A stretch of DNA of 7,881 nt, taken from NCBI GenBank assembly GCA_002387605.1, contig DGJU01000068.1:30790-38670 (forward strand), read 5' to 3'. Both the position numbers and the translations under genes were made by a program. Below the pieces are notes generated by a model. The model ran no database searches. It was given only the letters and a program-made list of their open reading frames with translations, and was not told where the DNA came from. Every line of letters begins with the position of its first letter. Position 1 is the stretch's first letter. Origin of the DNA: Alphaproteobacteria bacterium UBA4588. GTDB taxonomy: Bacteria; Pseudomonadota; Alphaproteobacteria; Puniceispirillales; Puniceispirillaceae. Positions 1-6,049 of this stretch are shown piece after piece.

Positions 1-36
1 CTGTGCCAGCAGAAAAGCTATCTTCCTACCCCTCAT
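1..36 (-). CDS. possible 5' end of a gene leaving the window
   Basis: An ATG at 36 on the minus strand opens a frame that stays open to base 1 and reads MRGRKIAFLLAQ. It lies 39 bp downstream of the alpha/beta hydrolase stop, in the same direction, so it could be the next gene of that cluster. A basic start followed by a hydrophobic strand of the KIAFLL type occurs at the N-terminus of DJ-1/PfpI-like proteins, but it would equally fit a signal peptide. Twelve codons cannot decide this. No good SD precedes the ATG (CACGG is the best match). Low confidence. Confidence 0.25.
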   Translation of the reverse strand, partial: MRGRKIAFLLAQ

Positions 37-56
37 AATACCGTGTTTAAGTTAAC

Positions 57-72
57 GGTGCTTCGAAGCCCC
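57..72. repeat. short palindrome between two minus-strand genes
   Basis: GCTTCGAAGC at 60-69 is a perfect 10-bp palindrome. It is flanked by GG (57-58) and CC (71-72), giving a 16-bp imperfect palindrome with one mismatched pair. It sits just after the stop of the alpha/beta hydrolase. There is no T-run on either side, so it is not a convincing intrinsic terminator. It could be a weak hairpin or a protein-binding site. Confidence 0.3.
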
Positions 73-75
73 CTG

Positions 76-978
76 TCAATCAGATTGGAGCTCATCAGTT
101 GACGCAAACATCGAGGTAAAGGGTGTAGGCGAGCGCTTCTCCCACCGGCCTTCGCCAAGAGCGCGGTGGAATAGCGCAATATCTAAATTGAATTGGTCAG
201 GGTCTTCTAGGTTGATGAGATGGCCTGAGCGCGGATAGAGCTTGAGCGCTGCGTAAGGCATCTGGCGTTTCAGCCATAAACTGACATCCAGACAGGGCTC
301 ATCCTCATCACCAGCAAGGATTAGCACCGGCACCTCAAGCGCCTCAAGCTGATCTGCAAAATCATGTAAGCCCGGCCGTTTTGCCTGAACCTCGGCAAGT
401 GTGTTTGCCGCCCCAATCGGGTCATGTTCTGCTAATTGGTCAAGAAACTCCTGCCAAGCAGGTTCATTCTTTGAGCGAAGCTGAATACGGTTCGGCGCCA
501 AGGCCATCTCACGCGCCGGCATGGTGCCTGTGGCGCGGATATGGTCAGCACTGGCAATGGCATCTTCGATAAAGGCGGCGCGGAAGGGAGGATGCGCGCC
601 AGCCCCAACACTTGCACAAACCGTAGACCGGATTCTATCTGGTACATGAAGGGTTACCATCAGAGCGATATAAGCCCCCATACTGAGCCCAATAAGGTCA
701 ACCTGTTGCAGCCCCAGATGGTCCATCAGCGCGATTGCATCATCACGATTATTCTCCCAGCTATAAGCGGCAGGATCCGCCGGCACATCAGACGGCAGAT
801 ACCCCCGTGCAGATAGCACAATGCAGCGCCGCGGCGCGTCCGTCTGCTGGCTGAAGCCTGCGACTTGCTGTGCCCATGTGCGCGCATCACCGCCAAATTC
901 ATGTAGGAAAAGCAGTGCCGGCCCTTCACCCTCGTCAAGATAATGTAGCTTTACGCCCTGATGGCTGAAATATGGCAT
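76..978 (-). CDS. alpha/beta hydrolase
   Basis: A 300-aa single-domain hydrolase of the alpha/beta fold, probably cytoplasmic because no signal peptide is seen. The order of motifs is complete: the oxyanion-hole segment FLHEFGG (24-30, with Glu where HGFGG is more usual), the nucleophile elbow GLSMG with Ser99, a likely acid in GDEDEP (Asp224 or Asp226), and His253 in SGHLINLEDP. Residues 130-205 form the cap region. The substrate cannot be told from sequence; the family includes esterases, C-C hydrolases and enol-lactonases. I chose ATG at 978 because GAGGGG lies 8 nt upstream; a GTG at 984 is only 2 nt from the same SD. The 101 bp separating it from the BKACE gene upstream hold a TATAAT on the minus strand (1044-1049) without a clear -35, so it may be read through or have its own promoter. 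Its position beside BKACE and a DLH-like protein suggests a catabolic role. Confidence 0.88.
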   Translation of the reverse strand: MPYFSHQGVKLHYLDEGEGPALLFLHEFGGDARTWAQQVAGFSQQTDAPRRCIVLSARGYLPSDVPADPAAYSWENNRDDAIALMDHLGLQQVDLIGLSMGAYIALMVTLHVPDRIRSTVCASVGAGAHPPFRAAFIEDAIASADHIRATGTMPAREMALAPNRIQLRSKNEPAWQEFLDQLAEHDPIGAANTLAEVQAKRPGLHDFADQLEALEVPVLILAGDEDEPCLDVSLWLKRQMPYAALKLYPRSGHLINLEDPDQFNLDIALFHRALGEGRWEKRSPTPFTSMFASTDELQSD

Positions 979-1079
979 AATCACGTCCCCTCACTTTTGG
1001 TTTATTACCCAAGAGTGACTGTTATTTCTGAAAAAATCTAGTGATTATAGCCTGTGATAGGCGCGCTATTTTTAGGGGC

Positions 1080-1964
1080 CTATAAGCCGGATGATGCAAG
1101 CCGTTGGCGCAACTGAGACGCCGTGCCAACGATGCGCCCGGACCGGCTTATAACATCTACAGCATTCTGGGTAAGGCCAGCATTACCAATGGGTGAGTGG
1201 AAGGCAGCATCTTCTAGGCCAACACGCAAATGCCCGCCCCGCCGAAGACAGGCCTCATAAAGCGGTGTGATATCAGCGCGAAGCCCGGCAACCATCCAGA
1301 ACGGATCAGAAGATATCCCCTCAAGAAGATCGCAATAACTCTCCATAAAGCGTGCCTCGGGGGGAAATCCAAAGGTAAATCCATCGGAGAACATAAAGCG
1401 ATAAATCGGAGCCGGACAGTTCGGTATGGAACGGTAGAGCGCATCACCAAGCCGCATGAACCCAGCTTCATAAATCGCGTATGAGGGATGAAATTGGTAG
1501 CGTGCCGCTAGCTGTAATCCATATCTGATCTCAGCCACACTATTCTTGTAGATAAAGCCATTATCGCCTGCCTCAATATCATCAAAGCCGGCAATCATCG
1601 TTGTGCCGGGATCAATAACCGCCCATTCAAGAAGCCCTGTTTTGGCTAAGTCTTCAACAACTGCAAATCGCTCCTCAGCTGAATAGTCAGCCAGAGCATC
1701 TGGGGAGCCTGCAAGCGGCAAGGTTGGATAGACAATCACATCACATTCAGACCGGATGCCTTCAATCACTGCCTTATAAGCCTGAAAATCTTCAAATTGG
1801 CGAGATGTTGCAGGATCATAGACATGTAAATGGATAATCGACGCACCAATTTTAGCGCAGGCTATTCCCTCTTCGATAAGCGCCTCAACACTTATTGGCA
1901 TTAAGGGCTGGCGGTGCTGTGACCATGGGCCATTCAACGCTGTTTCAAGGAATACCGGTTCCAT
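1080..1964 (-). CDS. BKACE-family beta-keto acid cleavage enzyme (DUF849), atypical
   Basis: A 294-aa protein of the beta-keto acid cleavage enzyme family, whose known members are zinc enzymes that condense a beta-keto acid with acetyl-CoA and release acetoacetate and a new CoA ester (Kce of lysine fermentation is the best known). Visible family features are the N-terminal ETALNG (7-12), the zinc pair in IHLHV (His45, His47) and RVGLEDA (247-253), which holds the Arg, Glu and Asp found in the active site. Length is normal. Two segments depart from what I expect: the loop that is usually a Ser/Thr-Thr-Gly-Gly motif reads PTLPLAGSP (80-88), and the usual Gly-(Thr/Ser)-Met-Asn segment reads DPGTTMIAG (118-126). 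This suggests a divergent substrate class. It starts 22 bp after the DLH-like gene on the same strand. No SD precedes its ATG, so translation may depend on coupling. The family call is strong; the substrate is unknown. Confidence 0.85.
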   Translation of the reverse strand: MEPVFLETALNGPWSQHRQPLMPISVEALIEEGIACAKIGASIIHLHVYDPATSRQFEDFQAYKAVIEGIRSECDVIVYPTLPLAGSPDALADYSAEERFAVVEDLAKTGLLEWAVIDPGTTMIAGFDDIEAGDNGFIYKNSVAEIRYGLQLAARYQFHPSYAIYEAGFMRLGDALYRSIPNCPAPIYRFMFSDGFTFGFPPEARFMESYCDLLEGISSDPFWMVAGLRADITPLYEACLRRGGHLRVGLEDAAFHSPIGNAGLTQNAVDVISRSGRIVGTASQLRQRLASSGL

Positions 1965-1986
1965 TATATGAATAAGCCAGAAGCCC

Positions 1987-2757
1987 CTAACTGTTCTGTT
2001 TTAGGAACCTTAGCAAGGCATCCCAAGATTTAGCGTCAGCTATTTCGTCATAATCACGTGACCCCTCAACTGTAAAAGAGTGCCGCGCGCCGCCAAAAAC
2101 CTGAGCGTCGTGAGGCACACCGTTTTCCTGCAATAAGGTTAGGACAGCAGCAAGGTCGTCCATACCGGATACGGGGTCGGCTGAGCCATGTAATAGCAAC
2201 ACAGGAGCCGGCGTATTTTTATAGTCCTGCTCAGCTGGCGTTTTTAATCCACCATGAAAACTAACAAACCCGTCAAGATCCATTCCTGCACGCGCCGCTT
2301 CCAGCACAGCTGCGCCGCCAAAACAATAGCCGATAATAAAGGATTTACCTGTCTCTAGACCACTAGATTTTCCAGCGCTTAACGCGGCTAATATACGGGC
2401 TCTGAATTCGTCTCTATCTTGATAAAGAGCGCCTGTTTCTCTTCTGTAATCATCGCGGCCTTCCAGCTTGGCATCAACACCGAACAAATCAACAGCAATA
2501 GCGTTATAGCCCTGCTCTGCCAGCATAGAAGCGCGCTTTATTTCGTAATCGGTGAGACCGTCCCAGTCATGAATAATATAAATTGTCCCCTTCGCATCGC
2601 CCTCGGCTTTTTGCATATGGGCTGAAAACATCTTATCGCCCAGCGTATAATCAAGGTGCGCTGCATGGCCATCTGCAGATGCAGTATGAATGACCGCTGT
2701 AGCTGATAAAACAGCTGAAATAACAACGGCACCGAATAAATGTGAAAAGGCTTTCAT
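1987..2757 (-). CDS. exported dienelactone hydrolase family protein
   Basis: A 256-aa dienelactone-hydrolase-like alpha/beta hydrolase with an N-terminal export signal. Residues 1-28 have a Lys near the start, a hydrophobic core (about 7-24) and an Ala-Ser-Ala end, so cleavage after Ala28 and a periplasmic location are likely. The catalytic triad is clear: Cys145 in GYCFGG, Asp194 in HGSADPV and His226 in ARHSF. The strand that carries the conserved active-site Glu in classic DLH reads IIHDWDGL (61-68), apparently with Asp64 in its place. Family members hydrolyse dienelactone and other lactones or esters; this substrate is unknown. ATG at 2757 is preferred to an in-frame ATG at 2769 because GGGAG lies 5-6 nt upstream of it and the protein then begins MKAF, a normal signal-peptide start. 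It heads the minus-strand cluster with BKACE. The long call of 260 aa would bury the SD inside the gene. Confidence 0.85.
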   Translation of the reverse strand: MKAFSHLFGAVVISAVLSATAVIHTASADGHAAHLDYTLGDKMFSAHMQKAEGDAKGTIYIIHDWDGLTDYEIKRASMLAEQGYNAIAVDLFGVDAKLEGRDDYRRETGALYQDRDEFRARILAALSAGKSSGLETGKSFIIGYCFGGAAVLEAARAGMDLDGFVSFHGGLKTPAEQDYKNTPAPVLLLHGSADPVSGMDDLAAVLTLLQENGVPHDAQVFGGARHSFTVEGSRDYDEIADAKSWDALLRFLKQNS

Positions 2758-2897
2758 ATGAGCTCCCATGGTCGGTGTGGTCTGGCACCGTTTGGTTATA
2801 GATAATGGAGTTTCAACCCCCTGATAGCTTTAGATAAGCTGCAGGTGAATGCAACGGCTTTTTCGTATCTTTAACCAAAATTTAATCAGTTGTGAAA

Positions 2898-2903
2898 TAT
2901 ACT
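2898..2903 (+). promoter_or_regulatory. candidate -10 box for the small membrane protein gene
   Basis: TATACT lies 46 bp before the preferred ATG (2950), in an AT-rich stretch (about 2860-2910) of the 2758-2928 divergent gap. No good -35 is found at 16-18 bp. I saw no convincing minus-strand promoter for the DLH-like gene in the same gap, though one is expected; TTGAAA on the minus strand near 2810 lacks a suitably spaced -10. Confidence 0.25.
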
Positions 2904-2919
2904 CATATCTCCGCCTGCT

Positions 2920-2949
2920 AGGAGGTGGATGCATCCATCAGGAGGGGAT
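2920..2949 (+). promoter_or_regulatory. two SD sequences flanking a 12-bp palindrome
   Basis: AGGAGG occurs at 2920-2925, 3 nt before an ATG at 2929, and again at 2940-2945, 4 nt before the in-frame ATG at 2950. Between them TGGATGCATCCA (2926-2937) is a perfect 12-bp palindrome that contains the first ATG. The second start gives a protein beginning MATG and is preferred. The palindrome could be an operator or an RNA hairpin affecting ribosome access; this is inference. Confidence 0.5.
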
Positions 2950-3258
2950 ATGGCAACCGGTATTATCATAAAACATAAATATAGTGGAATGATGAAAAAT
3001 GGTGCTTATGGGTTTAGCTGGACATACCTATTTTTTGGCTGGTTTGTGCCTATGTTTAGAGGTGAGCTTAGCGTTGCGGCGCTGCATTTTCTGTTCTGCT
3101 TCCTTACCTTTGGCTTAACACACCTGATTTTCAGCTTCATCTATAACAAGCAATATATGACGAGGATGTTACAAAATGAGTGGGAGCTCGCCGGAACAGA
3201 TTTTGAAAACCGGTCAGCGCAAGCCGCGCTCGGCATGGCTGAACAGCTGCCGGTTTAA
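2950..3258 (+). CDS. small two-helix membrane protein (HrgC-like)
   Basis: A 102-aa inner-membrane protein with no assigned activity. A short polar N-terminus leads to GFSWTYLFFGWFVPMFRGE (21-39), a pattern of aromatic membrane segment followed by Pro and an Arg-Gly turn, then a second hydrophobic segment (about 43-64) and a FIYNKQY motif (63-69). The C-terminal 30 residues are polar and acidic. This arrangement resembles small proteins often annotated as HrgC or DUF2628-like; I recognise the pattern but not a function. An ATG at 2929 would add MHPSGGD; the downstream ATG is chosen because its AGGAGG is slightly better placed and MATG begins the family-like part. It is divergent from the DLH-like gene and convergent with the dehydrogenase (38-bp gap with only a weak GGTTT/AAACC repeat, no clear terminator). 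Confidence 0.7.
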   Translation: MATGIIIKHKYSGMMKNGAYGFSWTYLFFGWFVPMFRGELSVAALHFLFCFLTFGLTHLIFSFIYNKQYMTRMLQNEWELAGTDFENRSAQAALGMAEQLPV

Positions 3259-3296
3259 TAAGGGGTTTGATATAACAACAAAACCACTGCCTAACA

Positions 3297-4028
3297 TTAT
3301 GGCCTATTAAGCTTCATGCCCCCAACAGCCTGGTCGACTGGCATAATTTCTATTGTCGCAATATTAACATGCGCCGGCGCGCTCAAAGCATAGAGAACAG
3401 CATCAGCAATATCTGTTGGGGTAAGCTCTTTAATGCCGGAATGGCCAAGCGCTTTTAAGCGCTCCTCATTACCTGTCGCTGCTTGAAAAAACCCTGTTGA
3501 GACTCTGCCGGGGCAGATTTCGGTTACCCTAATCGGCGTCCCGTGAAGCTCAGCGCGCAAATTCTGGCTGAATAGATGAATGGCTGATTTAGTCGCGCCA
3601 TAAAGAGATGAGTAGAGCGTATGCAATCCCGCAACCGAGCCAATATTAACAATATGTCCACGTGCCTGCTCTTTCATACTGTCCAGAAGCGCTGCTGTTA
3701 ATTTGATGGGCGAGGATACATTAATATCAATCGCTTCTTGAATTAGGCTCACATCAAGCCCATCCAGCCCGTCGATACCATGCCCAATACCAGCATTATT
3801 AATCAGAATATCAGGCTTAAATGACAGCATTTCCGGGATAATGGCTTTATCATCCCTGATATCAGCGCAGAGCGTATGACACCCAAACTCAGAGGCTAAT
3901 TTTTTAAGCTGTTCTGTATTCCGCCCAAGTGCCAGAACCTCACGACCCGAATGGGTCAACGCTTTTGCAAGTTCAAAACCAATGCCGCTTGTCGCGCCTG
4001 TTATGACTGCTTTTGTTAACATGCTCAT
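3297..4028 (-). CDS. short-chain dehydrogenase/reductase, YdfG-like
   Basis: A 243-aa classical SDR. The Rossmann glycine motif TGATSGIG is at 10-17, NNAG at 77-80, Asn103 in DINVSSP, catalytic Ser131 and YGATK with Tyr143 and Lys147, then PGRVSTGF (173-180). Arg36 after the second strand (ALGRN) favours NADP(H). The C-terminal segment IEIMPVDQAVGG (227-238) matches the tail of the YdfG group, NADP-dependent 3-hydroxy acid (serine, allo-threonine) dehydrogenases that also reduce malonic semialdehyde, so that is the likeliest activity. Length is normal for the group. The start at 4028 has GGGAG 7 nt upstream; an ATG two codons in (4022) is the only near alternative. It is transcribed alone, divergently from YtoQ, with TTGACA on the minus strand (4065-4070) but no matching -10. 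Confidence 0.88.
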   Translation of the reverse strand: MSMLTKAVITGATSGIGFELAKALTHSGREVLALGRNTEQLKKLASEFGCHTLCADIRDDKAIIPEMLSFKPDILINNAGIGHGIDGLDGLDVSLIQEAIDINVSSPIKLTAALLDSMKEQARGHIVNIGSVAGLHTLYSSLYGATKSAIHLFSQNLRAELHGTPIRVTEICPGRVSTGFFQAATGNEERLKALGHSGIKELTPTDIADAVLYALSAPAHVNIATIEIMPVDQAVGGMKLNRP

Positions 4029-4129
4029 GGCACAGCTCCCTCAAACCTCAGATTCTGAAAAATATGTCAAAAAGGCTTTAACTTTATCATCCTACCTTTT
4101 ATGACTGACATTACATCTCGCGGTGAAAA

Positions 4130-4173
4130 ATCATAGCCCTTTATCAGCCTATGATATGGTCATTATAGGGCTA
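4130..4173. repeat. overlapping inverted repeats in the dehydrogenase/YtoQ divergent region
   Basis: ATCATAG (4130-4136) and CTATGAT (4149-4155) form a perfect 7-bp inverted repeat with a 12-nt loop. TAGCCCT (4134-4140) and AGGGCTA (4167-4173) form a second one with a 26-nt loop. They share bases 4134-4136, so only one could form as RNA; as DNA either could be an operator. They sit 48-91 bp before the YtoQ start and just over 100 bp before the dehydrogenase start. Confidence 0.4.
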
Positions 4174-4220
4174 ATGGCCTAACGCGTATTTTTGACAGTA
4201 TTTTAAACACAGGATTAATC

Positions 4221-4667
4221 ATGTCACTCACACTTTATCTCTCTGGTGAAATTCATTCTGATTGGCGTGAGCAAATCATTTCAGGCGCAGCTGGTATGGA
4301 TGTCAGCTTCACCGGCCCTGTGACAGACCATGCCGCCAGCGATGATTGCGGTGTTGCTATTTTAGGGAATGAGCCGAATAAATTCTGGCATGATCATAAG
4401 GGCGCTAAGATCAATGCTATCCGGACACGCAAAGCCATTGCTGATGCAGATGTTGTTGTGGTTCGGTTTGGTGATCAATACAAACAGTGGAATGCTGCTT
4501 TTGATGCAGGTTACGCATCTGCTCTTGGCAAATCGCTTATTGTGATGCATGGCGCTGAGCATCAGCATGCTTTGAAAGAAGTTGATGCCGCTGCTTTGGC
4601 AGTGGTTGAAACCCCAGCCGAAATTGTACGCATATTACAATATGTTATTGACGGCACGCTTGGCTAA
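4221..4667 (+). CDS. ytoQ: YtoQ family protein
   Basis: A 148-aa protein that matches the YtoQ family from end to end, including the N-terminal LYLSGEIHSDWR (5-16) and the segment VVRFGDQYKQWNAAFDAGYA (80-99). The family has no established activity. Its architecture resembles nucleoside 2-deoxyribosyltransferases: an early strand ending SGEIH, a DADVVVVRFGD strand, then a helix with an acidic residue (Asp95) before GYA and ALGKSLIV. A nucleotide- or nucleoside-related substrate is therefore reasonable, but that is inference. It is cytoplasmic, with no signal or membrane segment. AGGA lies 7 nt before the ATG. It is monocistronic on this strand, with the convergent GNAT gene ending 20 bp beyond its stop; that gap has an imperfect CGCTGTA/TATAGCG repeat but no T-run. 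Confidence 0.9.
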   Translation: MSLTLYLSGEIHSDWREQIISGAAGMDVSFTGPVTDHAASDDCGVAILGNEPNKFWHDHKGAKINAIRTRKAIADADVVVVRFGDQYKQWNAAFDAGYASALGKSLIVMHGAEHQHALKEVDAAALAVVETPAEIVRILQYVIDGTLG

Positions 4668-4687
4668 CGGCGCTGTAGTAGGAGATA

Positions 4688-5146
4688 TTATAGCGAAAGC
4701 TTAAAGCCTTCATGAGAGGGCTGGAAGCCTAGTGACTGATAAAATGCAACTGCTTTGGCACGCGTTTTATCTGACGTAAGCTGAACAAGGCCACAATTAC
4801 GCGCCCGGCATTCCTCAACCGCCCAGCCTATCATTTCTGTGCCAAACCCTTTACTGCGATGCGTTGCGCTAATCCGCACAGCTTCTATCTGGCCGCGCCA
4901 CATACCCTGCCGAGACAGGCCCGGGATAAAGCTAAGCTGAAGACAGCCAACAAGCGTATCATGATACTCAAATACAGCCAGAAGCTGGTTTTTATCAGCC
5001 TTAATGGCTGCAAAAGCTGTATGATAGTGAGCCGGTATAGGCGGCCCAATCTGTTCGCGTTGCTGACCAAGCACATCATCTGCAAGCAGATCAAGTATCG
5101 CTGGCAGGTCAGATTCCAGAGCAGGCCGCGCTTCTAGTTCATGCAT
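4688..5146 (-). CDS. GNAT family N-acetyltransferase
   Basis: A 152-aa single-domain acetyltransferase of the GNAT fold, transferring an acetyl group from acetyl-CoA to an unknown amine. The N-terminal LEARPALESDLPAI (4-17) is the usual first strand and helix. Motif A runs EAVRISATHRSKGFGTEMI (88-106), with the pyrophosphate-binding Arg-x-x-Gly-x-Gly at 97-102. AVAFYQSLGF (132-141) is the usual C-terminal motif B. The FIPGLSRQGMWRGQ segment (73-86) is typical of a common proteobacterial subgroup of small GNATs. No SD precedes its ATG, and the frame is closed 12 nt upstream. Instead, the stop of an 18-codon ORF lies 1 nt before the ATG (TAA-A-ATG), suggesting coupled translation at the end of the YqaA operon. 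Confidence 0.88.
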   Translation of the reverse strand: MHELEARPALESDLPAILDLLADDVLGQQREQIGPPIPAHYHTAFAAIKADKNQLLAVFEYHDTLVGCLQLSFIPGLSRQGMWRGQIEAVRISATHRSKGFGTEMIGWAVEECRARNCGLVQLTSDKTRAKAVAFYQSLGFQPSHEGFKLSL

Positions 5147-5147
5147 T

Positions 5148-5204
5148 TTATTGTACTTTCAGTGGCGTGGATGGTGTTACCTCAGAGGCCCTGCGATAAG
5201 GCAT
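5148..5204 (-). CDS. probable 18-aa small ORF coupling YqaA to GNAT
   Basis: ATG at 5204 opens an 18-codon frame (MPYRRASEVTPSTPLKVQ) ending TAA at 5148-5150, one base before the GNAT ATG. AAGGA at 5212-5216 sits 7 nt upstream, an ideal position, and overlaps the last bases of the YqaA stop codon. The arrangement of stop, SD, small ORF, stop and next start is what a translational-coupling or leader peptide would look like, and GNAT itself has no SD. The peptide has no recognisable motif. It could be fortuitous, but two independent signals, the SD and the abutting stop/start, agree. Confidence 0.45.
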   Translation of the reverse strand: MPYRRASEVTPSTPLKVQ

Positions 5205-5215
5205 AGTAGCATCCT

Positions 5216-5641
5216 TTATATCATCTCAAGAACAATCAATGAGAGGGCAATATAGCGCGCTGACTTTGCTATTGTTACAAGCAGCAGAAACGAGAAAATG
5301 GGTTCACGAAGCACGCCTGCAATGACAGTAATGGGGTCACCAATGAACGGCACCCAGCTTAACAATAATGAGTATCTTCCATATTTACGATAGAATTTTT
5401 CTGCTCTTTGCATTTGACTAGGCGTTGCCGGAAACCATTTTCTTTTCTGAAATCTGGTAGCATAAAACCCTACTACCCAATTCACCACTGAGCCTAGAAC
5501 ATTTCCCACTGTTGCAACCAGGATAAGCGCAAAAACTGTCTGCGGTGCTGATAGGATATAAAATGAAAGAACAGCTTCTGATTGCGCCGGAAGAAGGGTT
5601 GCAGCCACGAAGGCGCTCAAAAATACAGCTAGATAGCTCAC
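5216..5641 (-). CDS. yqaA: YqaA family membrane protein (DedA/VTT-like)
   Basis: A 141-aa integral inner-membrane protein that matches E. coli YqaA along its length: ATLLPAQSEAVL (14-25), GNVLGSVVNWVVG (46-58), KYGRYSLLLSWVPFIGDPI (86-104) with the conserved Gly-Asp and following AG-x-x-R, and AKSARY (125-130). Hydrophobic segments lie at about 5-30, 35-60, 88-112 and 115-138. YqaA is a short relative of the DedA/VTT superfamily, whose members help lipid movement across membranes and maintain membrane potential; the role of YqaA itself is not settled. The start is GTG, 2 nt after the stop of the upstream gene, with AGG 7 nt upstream. It lies in an array of small membrane proteins, which suggests a membrane-related job for the whole group. 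Confidence 0.88.
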   Translation of the reverse strand: MSYLAVFLSAFVAATLLPAQSEAVLSFYILSAPQTVFALILVATVGNVLGSVVNWVVGFYATRFQKRKWFPATPSQMQRAEKFYRKYGRYSLLLSWVPFIGDPITVIAGVLREPIFSFLLLVTIAKSARYIALSLIVLEMI

Positions 5642-5643
5642 AG

Positions 5644-5868
5644 CTAACCTGTTTTTCCAAGCTTACGCATTAACCAGATATAATTGATGGTCATTATCAG
5701 GAAAATAATACCCGCTACGAGCTCTCCTACATCACCCATAATCCACCAACAGAAATATAACGCAGCCGCAGGAAAGAGAATGGATACCAGCATTCGTGCT
5801 ATTTTAGTGATGTTCATCTGCATTTTGCTTTCATCTTGCGGGGCACTGAGGCGCTTATCTGTTTTCAT
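5644..5868 (-). CDS. small two-helix membrane protein
   Basis: A 74-aa protein with a polar, charged first 25 residues and two hydrophobic segments (about 27-45 and 49-67), ending in a basic tail RKLGKTG. This predicts an inner-membrane hairpin. I do not recognise the family. The ATG at 5868 lies inside the end of the zinc-ribbon gene (14-bp overlap). A TTG at 5883 would give 79 aa; neither has a strong SD, so the start is uncertain and coupling to the upstream gene is likely. Its stop is 2 nt before the YqaA GTG. Codon use looks like that of its neighbours. Confidence 0.65.
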   Translation of the reverse strand: MKTDKRLSAPQDESKMQMNITKIARMLVSILFPAAALYFCWWIMGDVGELVAGIIFLIMTINYIWLMRKLGKTG

Positions 5869-6049
5869 GCCCAGTATCGCCAAACTCTATCACACTGTCA
5901 CAGGTATCTCCTGCACAGCATTCAAAGATGTTGGATTTACAAATACTGCATTGCTCATGCCCATGAACAGCAACAACTACTAGTGGACTAGCGTGACAGC
6001 GCGGGCAGGATGGCTGTGTTGCGGATGGTGTGATATTTTCTATTTTCAT
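5855..6049 (-). CDS. small Cys-rich zinc-ribbon protein
   Basis: A 64-aa soluble protein with CPRC (15-18), CSIC (34-37) and a CC-x(4)-C cluster (Cys44, Cys45, Cys50), plus His29 and His31 between the ribbons. The two CxxC pairs are spaced as in a zinc ribbon, and the VVVAVHGHEQC segment (24-34) is a pattern I associate with a widespread, uncharacterised proteobacterial zinc-ribbon family. The extra Cys cluster could bind a second metal or be redox active. Its ATG overlaps the TGA of the 77-aa gene (ATGA), and its own end overlaps the next gene by 14 bp. Function unknown; a regulatory or metal-handling role is guesswork. Confidence 0.75.
   Translation of the reverse strand: MKIENITPSATQPSCPRCHASPLVVVAVHGHEQCSICKSNIFECCAGDTCDSVIEFGDTGHENR

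Noticed and set aside
432..938. Open frames on both strands inside the alpha/beta hydrolase gene.
   Set aside because: They overlap a gene with a complete catalytic triad and have no SD or family features of their own; the same applies to extra frames inside the BKACE, DLH, YtoQ, GNAT and GFA genes.
4192..4197. TTGACA upstream of ytoQ.
   Set aside because: Its -10 would fall on the ribosome site and start codon, so it could serve only a leaderless message, while AGGA suggests a leadered one. The minus-strand TTGACA at 4065-4070 also lacks a -10 at the right spacing.
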